Translations under genes and position numbers: made by a program
Notes under the pieces: generated by a model
What the model saw: only the letters and a program-made list of their open reading frames with translations
Told to the model about the DNA's origin: nothing
The model's database searches: none
Shown: positions 23,436-30,763 of the stretch, piece by piece
Layout: every line of letters begins with the position of its first letter
How positions within the stretch are numbered: position 1 is the first letter of the stretch
DNA from: JBBRYK01 sp038237665
GTDB lineage: Bacteria > Actinomycetota > Thermoleophilia > Gaiellales > Gaiellaceae
Assembly: GCA_038237665.1 (NCBI GenBank)
Contig: JBBRYK010000015.1
Span: forward strand, 1-44,732
Length of the DNA: 44,732 bases
Direction of reading: 5' to 3'

Positions 23436-24392
23436 ACCCTCGAGGACGACGGGCTGGAGCTCCGTGATGACCACGCCCGGCGCCAGCTTGCCCGCCTCGC
23501 GGTGGTCGAAGCGACCCGGGCCCAGCGCCAGGGTCGACGCGGCGCCCGTCGCGACGGCGACGCGGAGGGCCTCCTCCGGAGGCTGCCCCTCCAGATGCGC
23601 GGCCAGGTAGGCAGCCACGAGCACGTCGCCCGCCCCCACCGCCGAGAGCGGCTCGATCCGCTGGAGCGAGGCGCGCAGGCGCGCCACTCGCCGTTTCTCG
23701 CGGAGCAGGGCGTAGCAGCCGGTCTCGCCCGTGATCAGGACGTTCCGTGCCCCGAGCCCGGCCAGGTCCTCGAGCGCCTGGACGATGTCCTGCTCGTCGC
23801 TGAAGTCCTGACCGACGAGGGCCTCGGCCTCGCGCTGGTTCGGCGAGACCAGGAAGGGCTCGGCCTCCATGCCCAGCCGCAGCGGCTGGCCCTCGGTGTC
23901 GAGGACCGATGGGACCCCGCGCCGGTTCAGGTCGCGGATCGCCTCGGCGTAGAACGAGTCGTCGACGCCGCGCGGCAGCGAGCCGGCGAACACGACGAAG
24001 TCTGCACCCCTCGAGAGGTAGAGCAGCTTCGCCGCCAGGATCTCGAGCTCGTCGGGCTGGACGTCAGGGCCCCATTCGTTGATCTCCGTGAAGGTGCCAC
24101 CGGTCGGGTCGACGACCGCAGTCGTCGTCCGCGACTCGCCGGCGATCCGGACGAAGTCGTTCAGGATCGCCTCGCTCGTCAGCTCCTCGACGATCCGCCG
24201 TCCGGCGCGCCCGCCGGCCAGGCCGGTCGTCACCACCGGGACATCGAGCAGCCTCAGGGCGCGCGCGATGTTCACGCCCTTGCCGCCCGCCAGCGTCAGC
24301 CCCTGGATCGCCCGGTGCCGGATCCCGAGCTGGAAGTTCGGGACCGTCAGCGTCCGGTCGATGGCCGCGTTCATGGTGACCGTCACGATCAC
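23433..24392 (-). CDS. PfkB-family hexose kinase, 1-phosphofructokinase-like
   Basis: A 319-aa ribokinase-fold sugar kinase. It starts VTVTMNAAIDRTLTV and has LAGGKGVNIARAL (substrate glycines), FVVFAGSLPRGVD, and the catalytic anion-hole motif SAVGAGDVLVAAYLA with its Asp base. The pattern matches the FruK/LacC subgroup of phosphofructokinases. With no PTS genes nearby, the true substrate (fructose-1-P, fructose-6-P or tagatose-6-P) is open. GTG at 24392 overlaps the carboxypeptidase stop as GTGA. Confidence 0.85.
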   Translation of the reverse strand: MIVTVTMNAAIDRTLTVPNFQLGIRHRAIQGLTLAGGKGVNIARALRLLDVPVVTTGLAGGRAGRRIVEELTSEAILNDFVRIAGESRTTTAVVDPTGGTFTEINEWGPDVQPDELEILAAKLLYLSRGADFVVFAGSLPRGVDDSFYAEAIRDLNRRGVPSVLDTEGQPLRLGMEAEPFLVSPNQREAEALVGQDFSDEQDIVQALEDLAGLGARNVLITGETGCYALLREKRRVARLRASLQRIEPLSAVGAGDVLVAAYLAAHLEGQPPEEALRVAVATGAASTLALGPGRFDHREAGKLAPGVVITELQPVVLEG

Positions 24393-25525
24393 GTGAGCCA
24401 GCCCCAGACCCGGTGCACCGTGCGGCCCGCGTACCACTCGGCCCGGCCGATCGCCCCCGGCTTCTTGATCTCCCGAGACGCAAGCAACGGGCTCCGCGCG
24501 ATCAGACGGCTTCGGTCGTACACTCGCACCTCACCCAATTGTTGCCCTTTTTCGATCGGCAGGGAGATCGCGTACGGCGCCGTCAGCCGCTCGACGAGGG
24601 GCCGGTCGACTCGAAGGACGCGCAGGACACGGTGCGGCACGACGAGCGCGAGCGGCTTGCGCCCGTAGGGCGCGCGGGCCCAGGCGTACACCCGGGAGCG
24701 CTGGACGACCGCAACCCACCTGTAGCGCGAGAGGCCGTAGGCAAGGAGCTTCGCGAGGTCGGCGTTCCGCTGGCCGCGCGATGAGCTGCCGAGCAGCGTC
24801 GCGTAGACCGTGATCCCGTCGCCCCGAGCGGCCGCCACCTCCGACCAGCCCGCGAGCGAGGTGTGGCCCGTCTTCACCCCGATCAGGCCCGGGAACGTCC
24901 CGAGCAGGTCGTTCCAGGTGTGCAGGATCCGGCCGCCGCTGATCGTGTCGAACCGCTCGCGGACGATGCTCCGGACGAGCGGGATGCGCATGGCGACCCG
25001 TGCCAGCTTCGTCACGTCCCTGGCGCTCGAATAGTGGCCGTAGGCGTCGAGACCGTCGGGGCGCGCGAAGTGGGTGTCGGTCAGGCCGAGCCGGTGTGCC
25101 CGCTCGTTCATCAGCGTGACGAACGCGGACACGTCGCCGTGCCCCGCGTGGTCGGCCAGTGCATAGGCGGCGTCGTTCGCGCTCTGGATCAATGCCGCCT
25201 TGACGAGCTCGAGCACCGTCAGCTGCTCGCCGGCGCGGAGGTGGATCGAGGACTCGCCGACCCCGGCCGCATCCGATGAGACCGTGACGACGTCGCTCGG
25301 CTTGGCGTGCTCGAGGGCGACGAGCACGGTCATCAGCTTCGTGATGCTCGCGATCCCGACCCGGTCGGAGGCGTGAGAGGCGAGAAGCACGTCCCCGTCC
25401 TGGCCGTTTTCGACCAGGTACGAATGAGCGACGACGCCGGGGCCGGCCGCGAGCGCAGGTGCGGCGATCGCCAGCACGAGGGCAACTAGCGCGAGCCTCG
25501 GCCTCACGCGGAGCAGGGTACTCAA
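24389..25525 (-). CDS. D-alanyl-D-alanine carboxypeptidase (S11)
   Basis: A 378-aa secreted or membrane-anchored penicillin-binding protein that trims peptidoglycan pentapeptides. A signal sequence spans about residues 1-27. The active-site motifs are SITK (Ser60, Lys63), SAN (115-117) and KTG (218-220). A beta-rich C-terminal domain follows. TTG at 25525 overlaps the preceding TGA (TTGA); a GTG seven codons in (25507) is an alternative start that would still leave a signal peptide. The upstream neighbour is a LysM protein, consistent with a wall-remodelling pair. Confidence 0.9.
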   Translation of the reverse strand: MSTLLRVRPRLALVALVLAIAAPALAAGPGVVAHSYLVENGQDGDVLLASHASDRVGIASITKLMTVLVALEHAKPSDVVTVSSDAAGVGESSIHLRAGEQLTVLELVKAALIQSANDAAYALADHAGHGDVSAFVTLMNERAHRLGLTDTHFARPDGLDAYGHYSSARDVTKLARVAMRIPLVRSIVRERFDTISGGRILHTWNDLLGTFPGLIGVKTGHTSLAGWSEVAAARGDGITVYATLLGSSSRGQRNADLAKLLAYGLSRYRWVAVVQRSRVYAWARAPYGRKPLALVVPHRVLRVLRVDRPLVERLTAPYAISLPIEKGQQLGEVRVYDRSRLIARSPLLASREIKKPGAIGRAEWYAGRTVHRVWGWLT

Positions 25526-25854
25526 CCCGTTCTGATCTTCTCGCCGATCCGGAGGGATGTGGGGCGAACGCCCGGGTTCAGCGTCAGGAGCCGTTCCACC
25601 GTCGTCCTGAACCGCAGGGCGACCGCGTCGAGCGTGTCGCCGGCCCGGATCACGTAGAACCGCCTCTTGGGCGTGGCCGCAGGCCGCGGCACCCGCCGGG
25701 AAACGACCGCGGCGGCGACCCCGCCCGTTCGCGCCGGCGGCGGCACCGTGCTCCGGTCGAGGCCGGACCGCACGAGCAGGACGGCAGCCGTCGCAGCGGC
25801 GAGAAAGGCCGCCGGAGCGCCGAACCGGATCACGAGCCCGCGGCCGCCCGTCAT
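25522..25854 (-). CDS. Small membrane-anchored LysM-domain protein
   Basis: 110 aa: an N-terminal membrane span (about residues 10-28, APAAFLAAATAAVLLV), a Pro/Arg-rich linker, and one C-terminal LysM domain (YVIRAGDTLDAVALRF ... LLTLNPG ... LRIGEKIR). LysM binds the glycan backbone of peptidoglycan, so the protein probably tethers the membrane to the wall or positions the neighbouring carboxypeptidase. ATG lies 2 nt after the pyrF stop. Confidence 0.85.
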   Translation of the reverse strand: MTGGRGLVIRFGAPAAFLAAATAAVLLVRSGLDRSTVPPPARTGGVAAAVVSRRVPRPAATPKRRFYVIRAGDTLDAVALRFRTTVERLLTLNPGVRPTSLRIGEKIRTG

Positions 25855-25856
25855 CG

Positions 25857-26783
25857 CTACCAGCCCGAGACCTTCCAGACCTCGCGCTTCAGCCGTGCGG
25901 CCTCGGCAATCGCGGCGGCCCGCCAGTCGGCGCCCGAAGCGCGGAAGGCATAGATCACCGAGCGCGACGCGTTGACGAGCGCGCTGGCCGGCCCGCTGGT
26001 GAACGCGCGTGCGATCTCCGCGGCGCTGCCGCCCTGGGCGCCGATTCCGGGCAGCAGGAGGATCGATTGCGGGAGCAGGCGCCGAGCCTCGCCGACCGCG
26101 CGAGGATGGGTGGCGCCGACGACGGCTCCGACGCTCGACAGGCCTCGCTCGCCGACGAGCTCCTCGCCCCATTCGGCCACGAGCTCGGCCACCTGCTGCC
26201 AGAGCGGGCGCCCATCGGAAAGCGTCAGGTCCTGGATGTCGCCGCCCGCGTTGGAGGTCTTGACGAGGCAGAAGAGACCGCCGCCCTCTCGCCGGCAGGC
26301 AGCCAGGAGCGGCTCGAGCGACTCCCGGCCGAGATAGGGGTTGACCGTGAGGGCATCCGCTCGGGGCGGGGAAGCTCCGCGAGGCTCGAGGTACGCGGCG
26401 GCGTAGGCGCGGGCGGTCGACCCGATGTCCCCGCGCTTCCCGTCGGCGATGACGAGGAGGCCGGCAGCCCGTGCGTAGTCGCAGATCTCTTCGAACGCGC
26501 GAAAGCCGGGGGCCCCGAGCGCCTCGAAGAAGGCGAGTTGCGGCTTGACGCCCACGGCCTCCGGACCGACGGCATCGACGATCCCGCAGCAGAACCGGGC
26601 GACGGCCTCCGCCGCGGCTTCGTCACCCAGGTGCGCGTCTCCGCGGAGCTCCACCGGCAGGAGATCGAGGACCGGATCGAGGCCGACGATCAGCTGGCTG
26701 CGCTTGCGCTCGACCGCCTCGGCGACGCGATCGGCGAACGCGGCCGTGACGACGGCCCGCCCGACATCGAGGTCCTGCGCCAT
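25857..26783 (-). CDS. pyrF: Orotidine 5'-phosphate decarboxylase, type 2
   Basis: Decarboxylates OMP to UMP. The 308-aa length and the sequence FADRVAEAVERKRSQLIVGLDP identify the long (type 2) subfamily typical of actinobacteria. The catalytic tetrad motif is IADGKRGDIGSTA (Asp114, Lys116, Asp119). PGIGAQGGS forms the phosphate loop. The ATG at 26783 is chosen over upstream in-frame codons because TAACGT lies 7 nt upstream. Separated from pyrE by hup. Confidence 0.94.
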   Translation of the reverse strand: MAQDLDVGRAVVTAAFADRVAEAVERKRSQLIVGLDPVLDLLPVELRGDAHLGDEAAAEAVARFCCGIVDAVGPEAVGVKPQLAFFEALGAPGFRAFEEICDYARAAGLLVIADGKRGDIGSTARAYAAAYLEPRGASPPRADALTVNPYLGRESLEPLLAACRREGGGLFCLVKTSNAGGDIQDLTLSDGRPLWQQVAELVAEWGEELVGERGLSSVGAVVGATHPRAVGEARRLLPQSILLLPGIGAQGGSAAEIARAFTSGPASALVNASRSVIYAFRASGADWRAAAIAEAARLKREVWKVSGW

Positions 26784-26790
26784 CGTCTCA

Positions 26791-26796
26791 ACGTTA
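26791..26796 (-). promoter_or_regulatory. Leaderless-type -10 box (TAACGT) for pyrF
   Basis: On the minus strand TAACGT ends 7 nt before the pyrF ATG, downstream of the hup terminator. pyrF and the wall genes after it therefore probably form their own transcript. Confidence 0.5.
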
Positions 26797-26826
26797 GCCG
26801 CGCGCACCGACTCCCCTCTAGACCAA

Positions 26827-26858
26827 CCAGAAAGGGCCGCGTCCGCGGCCCTTTCTGG
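26827..26858. terminator. Strong 15-bp palindromic terminator after hup
   Basis: CCAGAAAGGGCCGCG and its exact complement are separated by two bases. The descending arm contains CCCTTTCTGG, giving an A/T-rich stem base. It lies 17 nt past the hup stop codon and would isolate hup from pyrF. Confidence 0.75.
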
Positions 26859-26875
26859 AAAAGCGGGCGGGTTGC

Positions 26876-27163
26876 TTAGGCGCCGCTGGCGCGCACCGAG
26901 GACTTCAAGGTGCTGCCGGCCGAGAACTTGGGCACCGTGGCCGCGGGGATGGTCACCTTCTGGCTCGGGTTCCGGGGGTTGACACCTTGGCGCTCGGCGC
27001 GCCGCTGCGTCGAGAACTTGCCGAATCCGGTGAAGCTCACCTGGTCACCGCGCTTGAGCGCATCGGTGATCGAATCGAGCACTGCATCGACGGCCTTCGC
27101 CGCATCACGCCTGCTCAGTCCGCTTCTCGAAGCAACCGCATCCACGAACTCCTGCTTAGTCAC
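26876..27163 (-). CDS. hup: HU-family histone-like DNA-binding protein
   Basis: A 95-aa nucleoid protein, starting MTKQEFVDAVASRSGLSRRDA, with the HU/IHF core VSFTGFGKFSTQRRAERQGVNP and the arm region RNPSQKVTIPAATVPKFSAG. It lacks the long Lys-rich tail found in some actinobacterial HU proteins. GTG start with a strong AGGAGAGG Shine-Dalgarno, a sigma-70-like promoter, and its own terminator: an independently expressed gene embedded between pyrE and pyrF. Confidence 0.96.
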   Translation of the reverse strand: MTKQEFVDAVASRSGLSRRDAAKAVDAVLDSITDALKRGDQVSFTGFGKFSTQRRAERQGVNPRNPSQKVTIPAATVPKFSAGSTLKSSVRASGA

Positions 27164-27201
27164 GAACCTCTCCTCCTGGTCGACGACCCAGACACCGAAG
27201 C

Positions 27202-27230
27202 ACCCTAACAGGCCTTTGCTTTCGGCTCAA
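27202..27230 (-). promoter_or_regulatory. hup promoter: -35 TTGAGC, 17-bp spacer, -10 TAGGGT
   Basis: -35 lies at 27230-27225 and -10 at 27207-27202 on the minus strand, with an exact 17-bp spacer. The -35 overlaps the pyrE stop codon. The predicted leader is about 32 nt and carries the AGGAGAGG ribosome-binding site. Confidence 0.65.
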
Positions 27231-27784
27231 CCATGCGGTTTTGCTGGGACTTTTACGCTCTTTGCGATCTCCGAGGCGTGAAAAAGGGCGTGCAAGCGCA
27301 CCGCCTGGCGCGCGAGGGCGTCGACTCCGCCCTCTTCGCGGTCGACCACGCAGACGGCGTTTGCGCAGCGAAGTCCCGCCTCGCGGAGCGCCTTGACGGC
27401 TTCGACGGCGGCCCCGCCGGAGGTGACGACGTCCTCGACGAGGCACACGCACTCCCCCGGCTCGAAGCCCCCTTCGAGCCGGTTGGCGGTGCCGTACTCC
27501 TTGGCCGCACCGCGGACGATCAAGAAGGGGCGGCCGGAAGCGAGCGAGGCGGAGGCGGCGAGCGCGACCGCGCCGAGCTCGGGGCCCGCGAGCCGATCGG
27601 CCTCCGGCTCGACCTCTTCGACACGTCCTGCGATCAGCTCACCGAGCGCTCGCAGAATCTCGGGTTGAGCCTCGAAGCGGTACTTGTCGAGGTAGTACTG
27701 CGAACGCCGGCCCGAGCGAAGCACGAAGTCGCCCTCGAGGTATGCGGCCTCGCGAATCGCGTCGATGAGCTCCTCGCGGCTCAG
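27227..27784 (-). CDS. pyrE: Orotate phosphoribosyltransferase, probable CTG start
   Basis: Transfers orotate to PRPP giving OMP. The 185-aa protein has LRSGRRSQYYLDKYRFE (family N-terminal signature), AKEYGT (Lys loop) and the PRPP-binding motif CLVEDVVTSGGAAVEAV. The first canonical in-frame start (GTG, 27724) is at LRSG and would remove the first helix. CTG at 27784 overlaps the TGA of the preceding gene as CTGA and yields SREELIDAIREAAYLEGDF, a normal OPRT N-terminus. No ATG, GTG or TTG exists in frame for at least 20 codons further upstream. Confidence 0.92.
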   Translation of the reverse strand: MSREELIDAIREAAYLEGDFVLRSGRRSQYYLDKYRFEAQPEILRALGELIAGRVEEVEPEADRLAGPELGAVALAASASLASGRPFLIVRGAAKEYGTANRLEGGFEPGECVCLVEDVVTSGGAAVEAVKALREAGLRCANAVCVVDREEGGVDALARQAVRLHALFHASEIAKSVKVPAKPHG

Positions 27785-27990
27785 GGTCGAGCGGCCTCGA
27801 GGACGTCGCGGGCGAGCGGCAGCAGGCGCTCGGCCTCGGCGGTGCCCTCGACGAGCGACACCATCGAACCGTCGTCGAAGTAGAGGTCGGCACGCTCTCG
27901 CCGCCTGGCCGTGCGGCGGCGGAGGAGCACCACGCCTGCGAAGGAGCCGGCCGCGAGCAGAACGCCCGTGAAGAACCTATGACGCGCCAT
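27781..27990 (-). CDS. Small membrane protein of unknown function
   Basis: 69 aa. An N-terminal ARHRFFTG leads into one transmembrane segment (about residues 9-22, VLLAAGSFAGVVLL), an Arg-rich cytoplasmic stop (RRRTARRRERA), and a 40-residue soluble tail, LYFDDGSMVSLVEGTAEAER and onward. I do not recognise a family. It overlaps the roadblock gene by 14 bp upstream and pyrE downstream (CTGA), so all three should be co-translated. It may anchor the roadblock protein at the membrane (inference from context). Confidence 0.65.
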   Translation of the reverse strand: MARHRFFTGVLLAAGSFAGVVLLRRRTARRRERADLYFDDGSMVSLVEGTAEAERLLPLARDVLEAARP

Positions 27991-28453
27991 CGTCGTCCTT
28001 CTTCGGCGCACGCTTGCGCGCGGGCTTCGCAGCCGCGTCGGCGGCTGCCTCGGGCTTCGCGGGCTCGCGCTTCGCACGGGGAGGCGGTTTCGCCGCGGGG
28101 GCCTTCGGCTTGTCGCCGGCCGCACCGCGCAAGCAGCTCTTCAGGTCGTAGAAGACGAGCCCGACGGTCGGCTCGGAGCTCGTCGTTGCCGCGATCACCC
28201 GGCCGTGGTCGCGGACGACGAACACGCTGCCTTCGAGGGTGGCGACCTCGAGCTGGGTCAGCGTGCCCGGCCCGAGACCCGGACGCGTGCGCTCGGCGGC
28301 CGAGAGGAGCTCGCCCGCAGCCTCTGCCATGCGGGCCGCCTGCTCCGCTCCGAGCGTAGAGGCGACGACGGTTCCCTTGCCGTCGATCAGCACTGCGGCG
28401 CGGATCTGGGACGAGATCTCGGTCAGGTCGGCGAGTGCCTGCTGGGCGTCCAT
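27977..28453 (-). CDS. Roadblock/LC7-domain protein with basic Ala/Lys/Pro tail
   Basis: 158 aa. Residues 1-110 form a roadblock/LC7 domain: ADLTEISSQIRAAVLIDGKG, VVASTLG, LEVATLEGSVFVVRD and TSSEPTVGLVFYDLKSCL. Such domains dimerise and often regulate small GTPases (MglB-like). Residues 115-158 are a low-complexity tail with many KP/KR/AK repeats, histone H1-like, ending in an acidic patch. No GTPase partner gene is in this window. TAGCGT lies 9 nt before the ATG. Confidence 0.75.
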   Translation of the reverse strand: MDAQQALADLTEISSQIRAAVLIDGKGTVVASTLGAEQAARMAEAAGELLSAAERTRPGLGPGTLTQLEVATLEGSVFVVRDHGRVIAATTSSEPTVGLVFYDLKSCLRGAAGDKPKAPAAKPPPRAKREPAKPEAAADAAAKPARKRAPKKDDDGAS

Positions 28454-28462
28454 CGAGCGGCA

Positions 28463-28468
28463 ACGCTA
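28463..28468 (-). promoter_or_regulatory. Leaderless-type -10 box (TAGCGT)
   Basis: TAGCGT on the minus strand ends 9 nt before the roadblock ATG at 28453, heading the roadblock-small membrane protein-pyrE unit. Confidence 0.4.
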
Positions 28469-28512
28469 ACACCTGGAAGGCGTCGCGGAAGGGCGCCCGC
28501 CCCGGCCCGCGC

Positions 28513-28518
28513 CATACT
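28513..28518 (+). promoter_or_regulatory. Leaderless-type -10 box (CATACT)
   Basis: CATACT ends 7 nt before the GTG at 28526. It matches TATAAT at four positions. No Shine-Dalgarno lies between the box and the start codon. Confidence 0.4.
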
Positions 28519-28525
28519 CCGCGCA

Positions 28526-29362
28526 GTGTCGATGACCAAACTGCGGGCGACGTTGAACGCGACGGTCACGAAGTTCTTTCGTGACCGCGGGACGCACCTG
28601 GCGGCGATGATCGCCTACTACGCGCTCCTCTCGTTCTTCCCGCTCGCCTTTCTCGCGCTCGCGCTGCTCGGATTGACCGGTCGCGCCGACGAGTCGAGCT
28701 ATGTCGTCACGGAGTTGAAGCGGGCGTTTCCGAGTGCCTCGATCTCCGGGATCGTGAAGACGGTCAGGAGCGTGCAGCACAACGCGACCACGCTCGGGAT
28801 CATCGGCGGGATCGCCCTGCTCTGGGCATCGCTCTCGCTCTTCAGCGTGCTCGAGTCCGCCTTCAACATCGTCTACGACATTCCGAACCGATCCTTCTGG
28901 CGCGGAAAGTTGCTCGCGGTCATTTTCATGACGGTGTCCCTGCTGATCCTCTTTGTCGGGCTCCTCGCCGGTTCGCTCGGGATCGGCGTGCTCAGGCACT
29001 TCGCGCCCAGTTTCATCGCCAATTCGGTCGTCGCCTACATCGTCTCGGTGCTGGTCTCGACGCTCGCGGTCTTCGTCTTCCTCGTCTCGGCCTACTACCG
29101 GCTCACGAACCTGAAGCTCAGCATCCGCCAGGTGCTGCCGGGAGCAATCGTGGCGACGATCGGCCTCGAGACCACCTTCCAGGTCCTGCCGATCTACTTG
29201 CGCCTGTCGAATCACGTCCCCGCCGCACAGGCCTTCGGCGGGCCGGTGATCCTCCTCATCTGGCTCTACGTGATGGCGATGGTGATCGTCTTGGGCGCCG
29301 AGGTGAACTACGAGCTCTCGCGCCGAGCGGGCGAGGACTCAGGTCTGGTCGGCCTGGCGTAA
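28526..29362 (+). CDS. YihY/UPF0761-family (formerly BrkB) membrane protein
   Basis: 278 aa with about six membrane segments. The family signature is AAMIAYYALLSFFPLAFLALALLG near the N-terminus, with LGIIGGIALLWASLSLFSVLESAFNIVYD and the C-terminal GGPVILLIWLYVMAMVIVLGAEVNY. The family was once called ribonuclease BN by mistake; its transport role is unsettled. GTG 28526 is preferred because of the -10 box spacing; ATG 28532 is the alternative. Its 3' end overlaps the convergent rdgB gene by 24 bp. Confidence 0.88.
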   Translation: MSMTKLRATLNATVTKFFRDRGTHLAAMIAYYALLSFFPLAFLALALLGLTGRADESSYVVTELKRAFPSASISGIVKTVRSVQHNATTLGIIGGIALLWASLSLFSVLESAFNIVYDIPNRSFWRGKLLAVIFMTVSLLILFVGLLAGSLGIGVLRHFAPSFIANSVVAYIVSVLVSTLAVFVFLVSAYYRLTNLKLSIRQVLPGAIVATIGLETTFQVLPIYLRLSNHVPAAQAFGGPVILLIWLYVMAMVIVLGAEVNYELSRRAGEDSGLVGLA

Positions 29363-29908
29363 TGCCCCGGCCAGGGATGCCGCTGCGCGGGCGCGGTGAG
29401 AGTCCCTCGCCTTCCACTCGTTGCCCAATTCGGCAACAGTCTGCTCCTCGCCCTCGGGAATGAAGATCGGGTCGTAGCCGAAGCCTTCGCTTCCCCGAGG
29501 CGCCTCGGCGAGCCGGCCCTCGAGGACGCCGGTGCCGCGGAGCTCCCGGTGCTCGGGCGAAAGGCCGACGAGCTCGCAGACGTAGCGCACTTCGCGGTTC
29601 CGAGAGCCTTCCAGCTCGCGAAGCAGCGCTGCCACCGGATCCGCTGCCCAGCGCGCAGACTCGATGCCCGGCCGGCCGCCCAGGGACTCGACCTCGATAC
29701 CCGAGTCCTCGCCCAGCACCCAGGCGTCAGCGGGCGCGAGCGAGCGGCCGAACCGCGCCTTGGCGAGGGCGTTCTCGTAGTAGGTCGCCCCCTCCTCGGG
29801 CGGAAACTGATCGGCGCCCAGGAGGTCGATCCGCCAGCCGGGTAGCGCCGACCGAAGCTCGGCCAGCTTGTGCGCGTTCCCGGAAGCCAGCCTGGCGACT
29901 ACGCCCAG
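29339..29908 (-). CDS. rdgB: Non-canonical purine NTP pyrophosphatase (RdgB/HAM1), probable CTG start
   Basis: Hydrolyses dITP/XTP to protect DNA. Visible motifs: LASGNAHKLAELR (NTP loop), TYYENALAKARF, GEDSGIEVESLGGRPGIESARWA, and EGFGYDPIFIPEG. The first GTG in frame (29719) lies at LGEDSG and would remove the essential N-terminal third. Between the upstream genes and the conserved N-terminus there is no ATG, GTG or TTG in frame. CTG at 29908, preceded by GGGAGG at 4 nt, gives 189 aa, a normal length. It overlaps the TAG of the small upstream ORF. Confidence 0.9.
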   Translation of the reverse strand: MGVVARLASGNAHKLAELRSALPGWRIDLLGADQFPPEEGATYYENALAKARFGRSLAPADAWVLGEDSGIEVESLGGRPGIESARWAADPVAALLRELEGSRNREVRYVCELVGLSPEHRELRGTGVLEGRLAEAPRGSEGFGYDPIFIPEGEEQTVAELGNEWKARDSHRARAAASLAGALRQADQT

Positions 29909-30057
29909 CGGGCCTCCCGGACGCCGGGAAGCTCGCTCTGGGCGGCAATCCGGGACGGGTCGGTGCGGACGACGTTGCCGCCGCTCGTCAGGAATGCGGC
30001 GGCCACGGCCAGGCGGAGAAGCGAGCCGTCCCAGCCGAGCGAGGGCAGATCAGGCAC
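29899..30057 (-). CDS. Possible 52-aa ORF between rph and rdgB
   Basis: GTG at 30057 lies within the last codons of rph (overlap 8 bp) and the ORF runs to a TAG that overlaps the proposed rdgB CTG region. The product starts with PDLPSLGWDGSLLRLAVAAAFL and ends PGVREARWA: one amphipathic helix, no motif I recognise. It fills the only gap in an otherwise overlapping murI-rph-rdgB array and would provide translational coupling, which favours it being translated. No Shine-Dalgarno seen. Confidence 0.4.
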   Translation of the reverse strand: MPDLPSLGWDGSLLRLAVAAAFLTSGGNVVRTDPSRIAAQSELPGVREARWA

Positions 30058-30763
30058 GTTCTGCCTGCACGGCCCCGGTCTGGGCCGCGCCGATCTGCTC
30101 GATCCCGGCGGCGGCCAGGTCGATTAGCTCGTCGAGCTCGGCCCGAGAGAAGGGTGCGCGTTCGGCCGTCGCCTGCACCTCGATCAGGCGCCCGTCGCCG
30201 GACATGACGACGTTCAGGTCGGCGTCGGCGCTCGAGTCCTCCTCGTAGTCGAGATCGAGCAGCGGAACGCCTGCCACGATCCCGACCGAGACGGCCGCGA
30301 CCGAATCTCTGAGCGCGCGGCCGAGGCCGAACCGGTCGAGCGCCCGCGCGGCCGCGACGTAGGCGCCGGAGATTGCGGCGCAGCGAGTCCCGCCGTCGGC
30401 CTGCAGAACGTCGCAGTCGAGCCAAACGGTTCGCTCGCCGAGGGCCTCGAAGTCGATCACCGCCCTGAGAGCGCGGCCGATCAGACGCTGGATCTCGACC
30501 GTCCGTCCCTTCTGCCGGCCCGCGCTCGCCTCGCGTTGCGTCCGCTCGCCCGTCGATGCGGGCAGAAGTGAGTACTCGGCCGTCATCCAGCCGCGTCCGC
30601 GGCCCTTCATCCACCGAGGCACGCCCTCCTCGATCGAGGCGGTGCAGAGCACCCGCGTCCGGCCCTGGCTCCAGAGGACGGCGCCGTGCGGCTGCTCGAG
30701 GAAGTCGGGGACGATCTCGAGCGGCCGGAGCTGGTCGGGCCGCCTGCCGTTGGCGCGACTCAC
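30050..30763 (-). CDS. rph: Ribonuclease PH
   Basis: A 237-aa phosphorolytic 3'-5' exoribonuclease that trims tRNA 3' ends. Conserved blocks: GAVLWSQGRTRVLCTASIEEGVPRW (split here only for naming), RGWMTAEYSLLPAST, QRLIGRALRAVID, TVWLDCDVLQADGGTR and LDYEEDSSADADLNVVMS. GTG at 30763 overlaps the murI stop as GTGA. The rph-rdgB neighbourhood is widespread in bacteria. Confidence 0.96.
   Translation of the reverse strand: MSRANGRRPDQLRPLEIVPDFLEQPHGAVLWSQGRTRVLCTASIEEGVPRWMKGRGRGWMTAEYSLLPASTGERTQREASAGRQKGRTVEIQRLIGRALRAVIDFEALGERTVWLDCDVLQADGGTRCAAISGAYVAAARALDRFGLGRALRDSVAAVSVGIVAGVPLLDLDYEEDSSADADLNVVMSGDGRLIEVQATAERAPFSRAELDELIDLAAAGIEQIGAAQTGAVQAERA

Noticed and set aside
21957..24668. 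A 900-codon plus-strand open frame opposite guaB and the PfkB-type kinase
   Set aside because: Low-complexity Arg/Asp/Leu composition, no domain, fully antisense to two conserved enzymes.
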